The position numbers and the translations under genes are program-made. The notes beneath the pieces are model-generated. The model saw only the letters and a program-made list of their open reading frames with translations, did not search any database and was not told the DNA's origin. 21,471 bases of DNA from Nitriliruptoraceae bacterium (lineage in GTDB: Bacteria; Actinomycetota; Nitriliruptoria; Nitriliruptorales; Nitriliruptoraceae). Positions 1-7,190 of this stretch are shown in pieces. The DNA lies in assembly GCA_007118045.1 (NCBI GenBank), contig SKTG01000515.1:1-21471 (forward strand). The letters are read 5' to 3'. Each line of letters starts with the position of its first letter. The stretch's first letter is position 1.

Positions 1-1251
1 CGGGGCGGGCCCCCCACCGACATGCCGCGGGGAGGTCCGCCCGCCGAGGTCCCGCCGGGCCCGCCGCTCGGCCTGCCGTCGAGCCACCCGCACGAGGTGT
101 GGATGCTCGACCAGGGCACGGACCTGATCCACGTGCTCGACGAGGACGGCACGGAGCTCGAGGTGATCGACGTGACGCCGGACGCGCTGGCCGGCCAGGG
201 CTTCGCGCACGTCCCGCCGGGACCGTTGACGGTGCCGCACATGATCGAGTTCGACTCCGAGCACCGCTACGCGTTCGTCGCCGCCACGGCGGGACAGGCG
301 ACCATCGTGATCGACGCGCGGGAGCGCGAGGTCGTCGAGGTGCTCCCGACGGGTGCCGGCAGCCACATGGCGGCGGTCACCCCCGACGACACCGCGGTGT
401 GGGTTGCGGCGATCGGCGCCACCGACATGGTGGAGATCCCGCTCGACCTCGACGCGCCGTCACCGACGTTCGAGATCGGCACGACGCTCGACGTCGGCGA
501 CCTGCTGACGCCCGTCGAGCAGGCCAACCCGGACTGGCGCTCCAACGCCCTGGACGCCGACCCCGACGCCGACTTCCGCTACAGCTCGTACGGTCCCGTC
601 TGCCACCAGTACAGCCCCGACAGCAGCGAGGCCTGGGTCACGCTCGGTCCGGGTTGGCAGCAGGGTGGGCTCTTCGTGCTCGACCTCGAGAGCCACGACG
701 TCTCCGCCGCGTGGGACCCGTCGCAGGTCAAGGCCAACTGCGGCGTCGGGGTCAGCCCCGACGGCCAGCACGCGGTCGCCAACTTCAGCGGCGAGGTGGC
801 CGAGGGGGCCGACACGGAGGGCGAGTGGTACGTGTTCGACGCCGTCGGCAAGGAGCTGCTGCGGACCGACTCCTCGCGCGGCCTGGACGCGCACGGTCTC
901 CGCTTCACACCCGACGGCGAGCGGCTGTGGCAGGTCAACCGCAACTCGGACAACGCGCTCATCATCGACGCGACCACCTTCGAGGTCATCCGGGAGATCG
1001 AGGACGTCGCCGACGCGCCCGACATCCTCGACTTCTCCCCCGACGGCCGGCTGGTCTACATCACCCAGCGGGGCCCCAACCCGCGGTCGGGCGCGATCCA
1101 CGCGGCATCGGGTGAGCGGCCGGGCGTCGCCGTCGTGCACGCCGCCAGCGGCCGCACCCTGACCGTGTTCGAGCCCGCCGTGGTGACCGACGACGGGGAC
1201 GAGGTCCTCAACGACGTGCACGGCGTCGCGGTCCGGGACCTCGTCCGGTGA
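1..1251 (+). CDS. YncE/YVTN-like beta-propeller protein, 5' end missing
   Basis: The reading frame is open to the first base, so the true start and any signal peptide probably lie outside the window; the first internal ATG is at 22. Numbered from that ATG (409 aa), the chain is a series of WD/YVTN-like blades, each with a histidine followed by hydrophobic residues, then a 'SPDG'-type turn and a 'VIDA'-type strand. Examples are PHMIEF near 73, SHMAAV near 115, CHQYSP near 195, NCGVGVSPDG near 240, AHGLRFTPDG near 291, DILDFSPDGR near 335 and VHGVAV near 400. Such propellers are usually exported and bind ligands or metals, but the substrate cannot be told. A proline/glycine-rich stretch precedes the first blade. 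The gene ends convergently to the SRPBCC-like gene, 31 bp away. The fold assignment is good; the function is unknown. Confidence 0.8.
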   Translation, partial: RGGPPTDMPRGGPPAEVPPGPPLGLPSSHPHEVWMLDQGTDLIHVLDEDGTELEVIDVTPDALAGQGFAHVPPGPLTVPHMIEFDSEHRYAFVAATAGQATIVIDAREREVVEVLPTGAGSHMAAVTPDDTAVWVAAIGATDMVEIPLDLDAPSPTFEIGTTLDVGDLLTPVEQANPDWRSNALDADPDADFRYSSYGPVCHQYSPDSSEAWVTLGPGWQQGGLFVLDLESHDVSAAWDPSQVKANCGVGVSPDGQHAVANFSGEVAEGADTEGEWYVFDAVGKELLRTDSSRGLDAHGLRFTPDGERLWQVNRNSDNALIIDATTFEVIREIEDVADAPDILDFSPDGRLVYITQRGPNPRSGAIHAASGERPGVAVVHAASGRTLTVFEPAVVTDDGDEVLNDVHGVAVRDLVR

Positions 1252-1257
1252 CGGCGA

Positions 1258-1276
1258 TCCGGGCCGCGGGCCCGGA
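1258..1276. terminator. Candidate bidirectional terminator hairpin
   Basis: A perfect 8-bp inverted repeat (TCCGGGCC / GGCCCGGA) with a 3-nt loop fills the 31-bp gap between two convergent genes. There is no T-run on either side, which is common in GC-rich actinobacteria. Position and symmetry support a shared terminator; activity is inferred. Confidence 0.5.
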
Positions 1277-1282
1277 CGGGGG

Positions 1283-1783
1283 TCAGAGGCGCTCGTCCTC
1301 GGGGATCAGGTCGACCAGCCGCCGCAGCTGGTCGGCCACCTCGTGGGTGAAACGGTGCACCGTGGCCTCGGCCAGGCGGTGCAGCAGTAGCCGGTCGGCG
1401 CCCGCACCGAGCGCACCGAGCGGGGGTTCGTAGCTGCCGTCCACCGTCAGCTGCGTCAACGGCGGGTCGAAGACCACGGCCGAGACCTCGAGGTCCGCGG
1501 CGAGCTGCGGGAAGAGCAGCCGGCCGCTCTCCGCGTGCCAGCGCAGCGGGACGACGCTGCGGGTGATGCCGCGGGGGTCGAACTCGCCGATCTCGATCGT
1601 GACGTCCCGGCTGACCTCGAAGCCGCCGACCGCCACCCGCAGGGTCCGGGACAGCACACCGGCCTGCTCCGCGGCGTCGTCGGTCGCGTGCTGGAGCACC
1701 GCGGCCGTGTTGTCGGCGAGCAACCGTGTCACCAGGTCGAAGGGCGCTTCGACGTAGGCGTAGACGTGCAGCAGACGTTCCAC
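1283..1783 (-). CDS. SRPBCC-fold (DUF2505-like) protein
   Basis: This encodes 166 aa from a GTG at 1783 that has GGAGG five bases upstream (1793-1789). A further in-frame GTG at 1816 lacks a ribosome-binding site and is less likely. The protein opens with a beta strand and a 'V-E-A-P-F-D-L-V' segment, has alternating strands in the middle ending in 'LTVDGSYEPP', and closes with a long amphipathic helix containing HRFTHEVADQLRRLVDLI. This is the usual outline of SRPBCC/START-like actinobacterial proteins with a hydrophobic ligand pocket. No catalytic residues are evident. It is the last gene of the prmA operon, and its GTG lies 53 bp after the methyltransferase stop. Family assignment is moderate; the ligand is unknown. 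Confidence 0.72.
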   Translation of the reverse strand: MERLLHVYAYVEAPFDLVTRLLADNTAAVLQHATDDAAEQAGVLSRTLRVAVGGFEVSRDVTIEIGEFDPRGITRSVVPLRWHAESGRLLFPQLAADLEVSAVVFDPPLTQLTVDGSYEPPLGALGAGADRLLLHRLAEATVHRFTHEVADQLRRLVDLIPEDERL

Positions 1784-1836
1784 GGCGACCTCCGGGCTGG
1801 TGGTGACCGCCGTCACGGTAGGCGTTGGACGACGCG

Positions 1837-3096
1837 TCAGCGCACGAAGCTCGCGACGACCTCGACGTGGTGGGTCATCGGGAACAGGTCCAGGGGCACC
1901 GCCCGCGTGAGCCGGTAGCCCGCCGCGCTCAGAGCGGCGGTGTCGCGTGCCAGCGCCGCCACGTCGCACGCGACGTAGACGACCATCGCCGGCGAAGCGC
2001 CCGCCAGGTCGGCGATGATGTCCGGACCGGCGCCGGTGCGCGGCGGGTCGAGCACCACCAGGTCGGGCGGCTCCAACGGGAGGTCCCCGCCCGCACCGCC
2101 GGCGACCACCTCGTCGACCGGCTCGGTCAGCACGGTGAGCGCCAGCTCGTTCCGGGCGGCGTTGCGCGTGGCGGCTGCGGCTGCGGCGGCGTTGCCCTCG
2201 ACGGCGACCACCTCGGCGCCGTCGGCCGCCAGGGCCAGCGACAGGAGCCCGACCCCGGCGTAGAGGTCCCACACCAACGCGCCCCGGACGTCGCCGAGGG
2301 CCTCGCGGACGGCGGCGACCAACGCCTCCGCGGCCGGATGGCTCGGCTGGAAGAAGGCGTCGGCCGGGACGCCGAAGACCAACCCCGCCACCTCGACGTC
2401 GAGGTGACCGTCACCACGCATCGGCACGAGCTCGCCGCCGGGCTGCTCGAGCAGCAGGTCGAAGGGGCCCTCCGGCAGTTGCAGCGCTCCGGGGCCCGGC
2501 CGCAGCGTGGCCACGGCCCCACCGTCGGGGTCGATGCCGCGCACGGCGAGCTCCGCGGCGCCGGACGTGTCGCCGACCGTGTCGCGGACGCCCTGCGCGG
2601 CGTCGGTCAGGATCAGGCAGCGGTCGATCGGTACCACCTCGGTGCTGCCGGCACGGTGGAAGCCGAGGTGGCCGTCCGGGTCGGCTCGCAACCGGGCCTG
2701 CGCGCGGTAGCCGGTGGCGGGCCCGATCTCACGGCAGGGCTCGACCGGGGGGTCCGCCACGCCGCCGAGCCGCTGGAGCTGCTCGATCACGACCCGGGTC
2801 TTCAGGCGCCGCTGGGCCGGCACCGCGGCGTGCTGCAGGTCGCAGCCGCCGCACTCCGGCACGTAGGGGCAGGGGGGCGCGACCCGGTCGGGGCTCGGTG
2901 CCACGACCTCCAGCAGTTCGGCACGGGCCCACCGTTTGCGGTCATCGACGACGCGGAGCCGCACCACCTCGCCCGGGAGGGCGCCGGGCACGAAGACGGC
3001 CTTGCCCTGGACGCGGGCGACCCCCTCGCCACCGTGGGTGAAGCCGTCGACGACGGCCTGGCGGGGCGAGCCGTCCAACGTGGTCCGGGGGCTCAC
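1837..3096 (-). CDS. TRAM-domain class I RNA 5-methyluridine methyltransferase (RumA/TrmA/RlmCD family)
   Basis: The 419-aa protein probably transfers methyl from S-adenosylmethionine to C5 of a uridine in rRNA or tRNA. Residues 10-65 form a TRAM RNA-binding domain (GEGVARV, GALPGE). Cysteines C76, C82, C85 and C160 match the C-x5-C-x2-C...C pattern that binds a [4Fe-4S] cluster in RumA. The SAM fold follows: FFQPS near 248, DLYAGVGLLSLALA at 277-290, then LDPPRTG at 349-355. The catalytic cysteine is C377 in VYVACDVAALARD, and the general-base glutamate is E412 in HHVEVV. The GTG start overlaps the lipoprotein stop by 4 nt (GTGA), indicating translational coupling. Whether the target is 23S rRNA or tRNA cannot be decided from sequence, so no symbol is given. 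Confidence 0.92.
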   Translation of the reverse strand: MSPRTTLDGSPRQAVVDGFTHGGEGVARVQGKAVFVPGALPGEVVRLRVVDDRKRWARAELLEVVAPSPDRVAPPCPYVPECGGCDLQHAAVPAQRRLKTRVVIEQLQRLGGVADPPVEPCREIGPATGYRAQARLRADPDGHLGFHRAGSTEVVPIDRCLILTDAAQGVRDTVGDTSGAAELAVRGIDPDGGAVATLRPGPGALQLPEGPFDLLLEQPGGELVPMRGDGHLDVEVAGLVFGVPADAFFQPSHPAAEALVAAVREALGDVRGALVWDLYAGVGLLSLALAADGAEVVAVEGNAAAAAAATRNAARNELALTVLTEPVDEVVAGGAGGDLPLEPPDLVVLDPPRTGAGPDIIADLAGASPAMVVYVACDVAALARDTAALSAAGYRLTRAVPLDLFPMTHHVEVVASFVR

Positions 3097-3908
3097 GATC
3101 CGAGGTCCTCGGTCTCGTCCAGCTCCTCCGGGATCTCCTCGAGCTCGTCCGGCAGCTCGTCGGGGTCGTCCGCGCCGGGGTCGTCCGCCTCCGGGTCGGC
3201 GTCCGGGTCCTCCAGCAGCAGCTCGATGGCGACCTCCACGACGCCGAGGTGGGCGTCCGCGCGTTCAGCGGCCGCCGCACCGAGCTCGGCGTCCGTCGTG
3301 TCGCGTGCCAGCGCGGTCCAGGCGATCGCCCGGGTGCCGTCCCCCGGCACCTCGGCGACGGACCCGATGGCCGCGTCGAGGTCCTCGGCTCCGGCGACGG
3401 CGGCCACGGCGATGTCGACCATGCCCTCGGGGTCACGCTCCCACGTCCCGACGTCACCAGCGACCGGGTCGCGCAGCACCTCCACCACCGAGCGCCCGAG
3501 GTCGCCGCCGGCCTCCCGGGCGAGCGACAACGTCGCGCTGAGCTCGGCGTCGCCGCGACCCTCGCGTTCGCGTTCGCCCTCCGTGGCGGGGAACACGGTC
3601 CCGTCGACGTCCTCACCGACGAGGAGGTCGAACGCCTCGGCGGCGGCCGCCTGGATCGTGGCGCCGTCCGCGTCGTCCAGGGCCGGTGCCAGTGCGGCGC
3701 GCGTGTCCGCCACGGCGGCGTGCAGCCGTTCCAGCTGCTCGATCAGGTCCGCGCGGAGCGGGTCCGGTTCCGACGCCTCGAGCGGGTCCTCGGCGCCCTG
3801 TTCGGGTTCCGTGTCGGCGAGCTCCGGCTCGGCGCAGGCCGACAGCAGCAGCGCCACCGCGGCTACGACGGTCGCGCGCTGGAGCCTGCGGACGGGGGTG
3901 CGGGTCAC
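3093..3908 (-). CDS. Putative acidic lipoprotein of unknown function
   Basis: I chose the GTG at 3908, which overlaps the prmA stop in a GTGA and is preceded by a GGGGGAGG ribosome-binding site seven bases upstream. This gives 271 aa. The N-terminus is a clear lipoprotein signal: basic MTRTPVRRLQR, a hydrophobic stretch, then the lipobox LLSAC with the lipidated cysteine at residue 25. The mature part is alanine/aspartate/glutamate-rich and apparently helical. The last ~40 residues are extremely acidic and proline-punctuated (DELPDELEEIPEELDETED), probably disordered. I recognise no family. The odd feature is its position: an exported lipoprotein fixed by overlaps between two translation/RNA-modification genes. 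A longer start at 3956 would place prmA codons ahead of the signal peptide and is rejected. Confidence 0.8.
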   Translation of the reverse strand: MTRTPVRRLQRATVVAAVALLLSACAEPELADTEPEQGAEDPLEASEPDPLRADLIEQLERLHAAVADTRAALAPALDDADGATIQAAAAEAFDLLVGEDVDGTVFPATEGEREREGRGDAELSATLSLAREAGGDLGRSVVEVLRDPVAGDVGTWERDPEGMVDIAVAAVAGAEDLDAAIGSVAEVPGDGTRAIAWTALARDTTDAELGAAAAERADAHLGVVEVAIELLLEDPDADPEADDPGADDPDELPDELEEIPEELDETEDLGS

Positions 3909-4837
3909 GACGCGGCCTCCCCCGACGTCGTGACGGTCAGCCGTGCCGCGAGCCATCCGTCCCGCTCGCGGACCTCGACCACGCCCGCACCGGCCCGCGT
4001 CAACGCTGCCAGCGCCCGGTCACGGCGCACGGTGGCGATACCGCTGACGATCAGCACGGACCGGGTCGCGGCGACCAGGTCCGCGGCCAGCGACACGAGC
4101 ACGTCGGTGACCAGGTTCGCCACCACCACCTCCGCGGGCTCGGCCACCGTCTCGACGCTCCCGGTTGAGGTGTGCAGCTCGACCCCGTTGCGTTCCGCGT
4201 TCTCGCGGGTGACCGCCACGGCCGTCGGATCGACGTCGACGGCGGTCACGACGGCGCCACGGGCGGCGGCCGCGATCGCCAGCACACCGGTCCCGCAGCC
4301 GACGTCGGCCAGCGTCCGGCCGGTGAGGGACAGCTCCTCGTCCAGTTCGTCGAGCAACTCGAGGCACAGCAGCGTGGTCGCGTGATGGCCGCTGCCGAAG
4401 GCACGACCGGGATCGAGCACCAGGGTGAGCTCGTCGTCGCCGGGTTCGTGCGTCGGTGCCAGCCAGCTCGGCACCACGACGATCCGCCCCGCTCGCGCCG
4501 GGGCGATCGTGGCCTTCCACTCGGACTGCCAGTCACGGTCCGGCTCCACCGACCACCGTCGTGCCGCGGGGGCCAGCTCGGGCACCCGTGCCGCCAGGTC
4601 CTCGTCGAGGGTCGGGTGGTCGTCCGCGGCTCCCGCCTCGAACCAGGCGAGCAACGTCGTCGGTCGCTCCTCGAGCCCGGTCGCCCCGAGGGCCCAGAGG
4701 TGAGCGCCGACCGTGTCACGCCTCGTCGGGTGGACGTCCACCTCGAGGCGGTGGCGGCTGCCGGGTCCCGAGCGTGAAGGGTCGGGCGCGACCCCCGCGG
4801 GGATCGCGCTGCCGGACGGTGGGGTCGGCTCGCTCAC
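3905..4837 (-). CDS. prmA: Ribosomal protein L11 methyltransferase
   Basis: This 310-aa cytoplasmic enzyme methylates ribosomal protein L11 using S-adenosylmethionine. The PrmA hallmark DPGRAFGSGHHATT is at 142-155, the SAM motif I DVGCGTGVLAIAA at 178-190, the acidic ribose-binding residues AVDVDP at 199-204, and the ANLVTDVL loop (equivalent of the usual N-x-hydrophobic substrate loop) at 240-247. The N-terminal L11-recognition region (about 30-115) ends in the typical WQSEWK. The start is GTG with about 30 extra residues before the usual first strand; no better start is available downstream. It is the first gene of the minus-strand operon and its promoter region contains the 18-bp repeats. 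Identity is secure. Confidence 0.93.
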   Translation of the reverse strand: MSEPTPPSGSAIPAGVAPDPSRSGPGSRHRLEVDVHPTRRDTVGAHLWALGATGLEERPTTLLAWFEAGAADDHPTLDEDLAARVPELAPAARRWSVEPDRDWQSEWKATIAPARAGRIVVVPSWLAPTHEPGDDELTLVLDPGRAFGSGHHATTLLCLELLDELDEELSLTGRTLADVGCGTGVLAIAAAARGAVVTAVDVDPTAVAVTRENAERNGVELHTSTGSVETVAEPAEVVVANLVTDVLVSLAADLVAATRSVLIVSGIATVRRDRALAALTRAGAGVVEVRERDGWLAARLTVTTSGEAAS

Positions 4838-4873
4838 CCGGGTGCCTGGACCTTCCGTGCGGGCGACGACGCG

Positions 4874-4879
4874 ACGCTA
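4874..4879 (-). promoter_or_regulatory. Predicted -10 box for the prmA operon
   Basis: TAGCGT read on the minus strand fits the actinobacterial TANNNT -10 pattern and lies 36 bp before the prmA GTG. The position expected for the -35 box falls inside the first 18-bp repeat, so no standard TTGACA is seen and the repeats may substitute for it or control it. Prediction only. Confidence 0.35.
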
Positions 4880-4893
4880 GCTTCCTCGTCCGG

Positions 4894-4954
4894 CCCCGTG
4901 ACATGTTGCGACCCCGTGACATGTTGCGACCCCGTGACATGTTGCGACCCCGTG
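4894..4954. repeat. Three exact 18-bp tandem repeats plus a partial fourth
   Basis: The unit CCCCGTGACATGTTGCGA occurs at 4894-4911, 4912-4929 and 4930-4947 without a mismatch, followed by the first seven bases of a fourth copy (4948-4954). Each unit contains the 6-bp palindrome ACATGT. The array begins 57 bp upstream of the prmA start and overlaps the expected -35 position of its promoter. It could be a multi-site operator, a slippage-generated repeat, or part of a mobile-element end; no transposase is nearby. Confidence 0.95.
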
Positions 4955-5110
4955 CGACGGGGGGACACACGGGGCCGCGGCGACCTCGCGGTCGCGATGA
5001 ACAGCCTAGACACGCTATGGCGAGCGTGTCCACTCCCGACCGCTGCGAGGATCGTGCCCACCGCGGGTGCCGCTCGGGCTCGGGGACCGGCCGCCCGAGC
5101 CCGCCGCCGT

Positions 5111-5124
5111 GGCTCCGCGGAGCC
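5111..5124. promoter_or_regulatory. 14-bp perfect palindrome, possible operator of the ABC transporter operon
   Basis: GGCTCCGCGGAGCC is fully self-complementary and lies just upstream of the predicted -10 box (5130-5135), where a repressor would block RNA polymerase. Short GC palindromes do arise by chance at this composition, so the operator role is tentative. Confidence 0.3.
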
Positions 5125-5129
5125 GCCGG

Positions 5130-5135
5130 TAGGCT
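5130..5135 (+). promoter_or_regulatory. Predicted -10 box for the ABC transporter operon
   Basis: TAGGCT matches TANNNT and sits 39 bp before the GTG start of the ATPase gene. No clear -35 box is visible. The prediction rests on motif and spacing alone. Confidence 0.3.
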
Positions 5136-5174
5136 GGCGCGGTCGCTCGCCCACCCCCGCTCCCGAGGCCCGTC

Positions 5175-6122
5175 GTGCACGAGTCGGCCGATACCGCGGC
5201 CATCGAGGTCCGGGGGCTGACCAAGCGCTACGGCGACACGGTGGCGGTCGACGGGTTGGACCTGACCGTCGAGCCCGGCCAGACCCTCGCGTTGCTGGGG
5301 CCGAACGGTGCCGGCAAGACCACCACCATCGAGTGCTGCGAGGGCTACCGGGCGCCGGACGCGGGGCAGGTGCGGGTGCTGGGGCTCGATCCGCGTCGCG
5401 ACGCGCGTCGCTTGCGGCCGCGGGTGGGGCTCATGCTGCAGGAGGGCGGGGTCTACCCGCTCGCCGAACCGGGGGAGGTCCTGCGCCTGTTCGCGGCGTT
5501 CCACGCCGACCCGTTACCGCCGGACGCGTTGCTCGAACGGGTCGGGCTCGCCGACGCCCGCCGCACGCGCTTCCGCGATCTGTCGGGCGGCCAGAAGCAG
5601 CGGCTGTCGCTGGCACTGGCGCTGGTCGGCCGGCCGGAGGTCGTCTTCCTCGACGAGCCCACCGCCGGCCTCGACCCCGCGGCGAGGCGCCTCACCTGGC
5701 GCCACGTCGAGGAGCTGCGCGCCGACGGGGTCACCGTCGTGCTGACCACCCACCTGCTGGACGAGGCGGAGCACCTCGCCGACCGGGTCGCCATCGTCGA
5801 CGCCGGGCGGCTGGTCGCGCTGGGGACGCCGGACGAGCTCACCCACGGCGACGACCCGGAGGTCGGCTTCTCCGCCCGGCCAGGGCTCGACGTCGTCGAC
5901 CTCTCGCGCCACCTCGGCGTCGACGTGGTGGAGCAGCGGCCCGGGCGCTACCACCTGTTCGCCCCCAACGACCCCGCCCTGATCGCGCGGCTGGCCGGCT
6001 GGCTCGAAGCGCACGACGTCCGGCTCGGGGAGCTCCGCGCCGGCAAGCGCAGCCTCGAGGACGTGTTCCTGCGCCTGACCGCGGAGGACGACTCCACCGG
6101 CGCACGGCAGGTGGCCTCGTGA
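5175..6122 (+). CDS. ABC-2 type transporter ATP-binding protein
   Basis: The 315-aa ATPase powers the membrane partner encoded next. Walker A GPNGAGKTT is at 42-50 (Lys48), the Q-loop glutamine is at 89, the signature LSGGQ at 136-140, Walker B VVFLDEPTAGLD at 156-167 and the H-loop His at 193. A C-terminal domain of about 95 residues, ending in 'SLEDVFLRLTAEDD', is typical of the CcmA/DrrA group. Translation starts at a GTG with a weak purine-rich site upstream. The stop overlaps the next GTG by 4 nt. Its place directly before the oxidase operon and near ctaA/ctaB recalls the ABC genes next to the haem A synthase gene in mycobacteria; a link to oxidase assembly is inference, and the substrate is unknown. 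Confidence 0.9.
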   Translation: MHESADTAAIEVRGLTKRYGDTVAVDGLDLTVEPGQTLALLGPNGAGKTTTIECCEGYRAPDAGQVRVLGLDPRRDARRLRPRVGLMLQEGGVYPLAEPGEVLRLFAAFHADPLPPDALLERVGLADARRTRFRDLSGGQKQRLSLALALVGRPEVVFLDEPTAGLDPAARRLTWRHVEELRADGVTVVLTTHLLDEAEHLADRVAIVDAGRLVALGTPDELTHGDDPEVGFSARPGLDVVDLSRHLGVDVVEQRPGRYHLFAPNDPALIARLAGWLEAHDVRLGELRAGKRSLEDVFLRLTAEDDSTGARQVAS

Positions 6123-6883
6123 GTGGCGTCGTTCCCGCCGAGCGCCGCGTCCCCCTGGTGCCGGCGATCCTGGCCCAGGCGAGGATGGAGCTGACCCTGC
6201 TGGTGCGGTCGGGGGAGAGCCTGATCGTCACCCTCGGCATCCCCCTGGGCATCCTCGCGTTCTTCTCGCTGGTCGAGGTGTTGCCGACCGGTGACGAGCC
6301 CGCCGTCGACTTCCTGCTCCCGGGCGTGCTCGCCATCTCGGTCGCGGCCACGGGCCTGGTCGCAGTGGCGATCCAGACCGCGTTCGAGCGCAAGTACGGC
6401 GTGCTCAAGCTGCTCGGCGGCACACCCCTGCCCCGCGCGGCCTTCGTGGTCGCCAAGGCGCTCGCGGTGGCCGCGCTGCTGGTGGTCCAGAGCTGCCTGG
6501 CGGTGGCCGTGGCCACGCTCGGGCTGGGCTGGCGGCCGGCCGGGGGCATCGCGCTGGCGTTGGCGCTGGTCCTGCTCGGTGCCGCCACCTTCACCGCGCT
6601 CGGGCTGCTCATGGCCGGGGCGTTGCGCGCGGAGGCGACGCTCGCGGCGGCGAACGCCGTGTTCCTGGTGCTGCTGGTGGTGAGCGGCGTCACCTTCGAC
6701 GCGTCGGCGCTCCCGGCCCCGTTGGCGCTGCTCGGGCAGGCGCTCCCGCTCGGGGCGCTCGGCACGGCGCTGCGCGCCGCGCTCCACGGTGACGGGATCG
6801 CGGTCGTCCCGACGGCGGTCGTCGCCGGGTGGGGCCTCGCGGCGGTCGCGCTCACGGTCCGCACCTTCCGGTGGGAGCCGTAG
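6119..6883 (+). CDS. ABC-2 type transporter permease
   Basis: This 254-aa integral membrane protein is the partner of the preceding ATPase. The GTG start sits in a GTGA overlap with the ATPase stop. There are about six membrane segments, roughly at 34-52, 65-87, 108-136, 141-167, 173-193 and 228-247. Between the second and third is the cytoplasmic coupling segment ERKYGVLKLLGGTPLPRAAF (90-109), the hallmark of ABC-2 permeases (R-x-x-G-x-L-x-x-L-x-x-T-P). Length is normal for the family. The substrate cannot be predicted. Confidence 0.88.
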   Translation: MSGVVPAERRVPLVPAILAQARMELTLLVRSGESLIVTLGIPLGILAFFSLVEVLPTGDEPAVDFLLPGVLAISVAATGLVAVAIQTAFERKYGVLKLLGGTPLPRAAFVVAKALAVAALLVVQSCLAVAVATLGLGWRPAGGIALALALVLLGAATFTALGLLMAGALRAEATLAAANAVFLVLLVVSGVTFDASALPAPLALLGQALPLGALGTALRAALHGDGIAVVPTAVVAGWGLAAVALTVRTFRWEP

Positions 6884-6902
6884 ACCGCTCGCGGGCACCT
6901 CG

Positions 6903-6923
6903 GGGCCGCTCCGCCTGCGGTCC
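6903..6923 (+). terminator. Candidate terminator after the ABC permease
   Basis: A 7-bp stem (GGGCCGC with GCGGTCC, one G-U pair) and a 7-nt loop lie 20 nt after the permease stop. There is no U-run. Position and structure suggest a factor-assisted or non-canonical terminator. Confidence 0.35.
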
Positions 6924-6929
6924 GCCTGG

Positions 6930-6960
6930 TTGGGTGCGGCCGTGTCCGAACGGCTACCCT
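6930..6960 (+). promoter_or_regulatory. Predicted promoter of the cta operon
   Basis: TACCCT at 6955-6960 fits the TANNNT -10 pattern; a poor -35 candidate, TTGGGT, is at 6930-6935 with a 19-bp spacer. The ten bases GGCTACCCTT (6952-6961) recur exactly in front of ctaA (13591-13582, minus strand). If used, the promoter gives a leader of about 220 nt before ctaC. Confidence 0.35.
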
Positions 6961-7028
6961 TCCGCTCCTGGTGGTCCACGAGGGCCCGCCGAAGCTTCCC
7001 GAACGGCACGGCTCACCGGTCGCTGGTG

Positions 7029-7168
7029 ACGAGCGGCCCCGTGACCGGGCACGGATGCTCGTGGCGGTCCGTTGTCGGGCGCACCGGACGACGACACGCG
7101 GCGGATGCGTGCGCGTCCCGACCGGGCGAGCCCCAGCCCGAGGCGGACACCGCAGGGGCGGACGCCCC
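7029..7168 (+). promoter_or_regulatory. Structured leader upstream of ctaC
   Basis: The 307-bp gap 6884-7190 has no convincing gene. Its second half contains a two-part stem-loop, ACGAGC (7029-7034) with GCTCGT (7057-7062) enclosing CCGTG (7039-7043) with CACGG (7050-7054). A compact hairpin, GGGGCG (7155-7160) with CGCCCC (7163-7168), ends eight bases before the ctaC ribosome-binding site. It matches no riboswitch class that I recognise. GC-rich DNA folds readily, so a regulatory role is tentative. Confidence 0.3.
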
Positions 7169-7190
7169 CCAGCCACGAGGAGACGTCACG

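Larger units (their letters stand above)
4838..5174. other. Divergent intergenic control region, prmA / ABC transporter
   Basis: This 337-bp gap between divergent genes holds no convincing protein gene; the open frames crossing it have no ribosome-binding site or recognisable product. It contains a predicted prmA -10 box, three 18-bp tandem repeats, a 14-bp perfect palindrome and a predicted -10 box for the ABC operon, listed separately. The stretch 4955-5110 shows nothing else I can support. Confidence 0.6.

Noticed and set aside
1825..3933. Long plus-strand open frame (702 codons) opposite the RNA methyltransferase and lipoprotein genes
   Set aside because: It is a GC-rich antisense shadow: low-complexity Ser/Arg/Gly composition, no domain, no ribosome-binding site, and it covers well-identified genes on the other strand.
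4894..4954. Tandem repeat considered as a CRISPR array or a repeat protein
   Set aside because: There are no variable spacers between units, and the frames reading through it give only short Met-Ser-Arg-Gly-like repeats without a ribosome-binding site or conserved product.
4894..4954. Repeat considered as the end of an insertion sequence
   Set aside because: No transposase, matching opposite end or target duplication is visible in the window; kept only as an untested alternative.
7034..7045. CGGCCCCGTGAC shared with the start of the 18-bp repeat array (4891-4902)
   Set aside because: Only 12 GC-rich bases match and the ACATGT core is missing, so chance similarity is likely.
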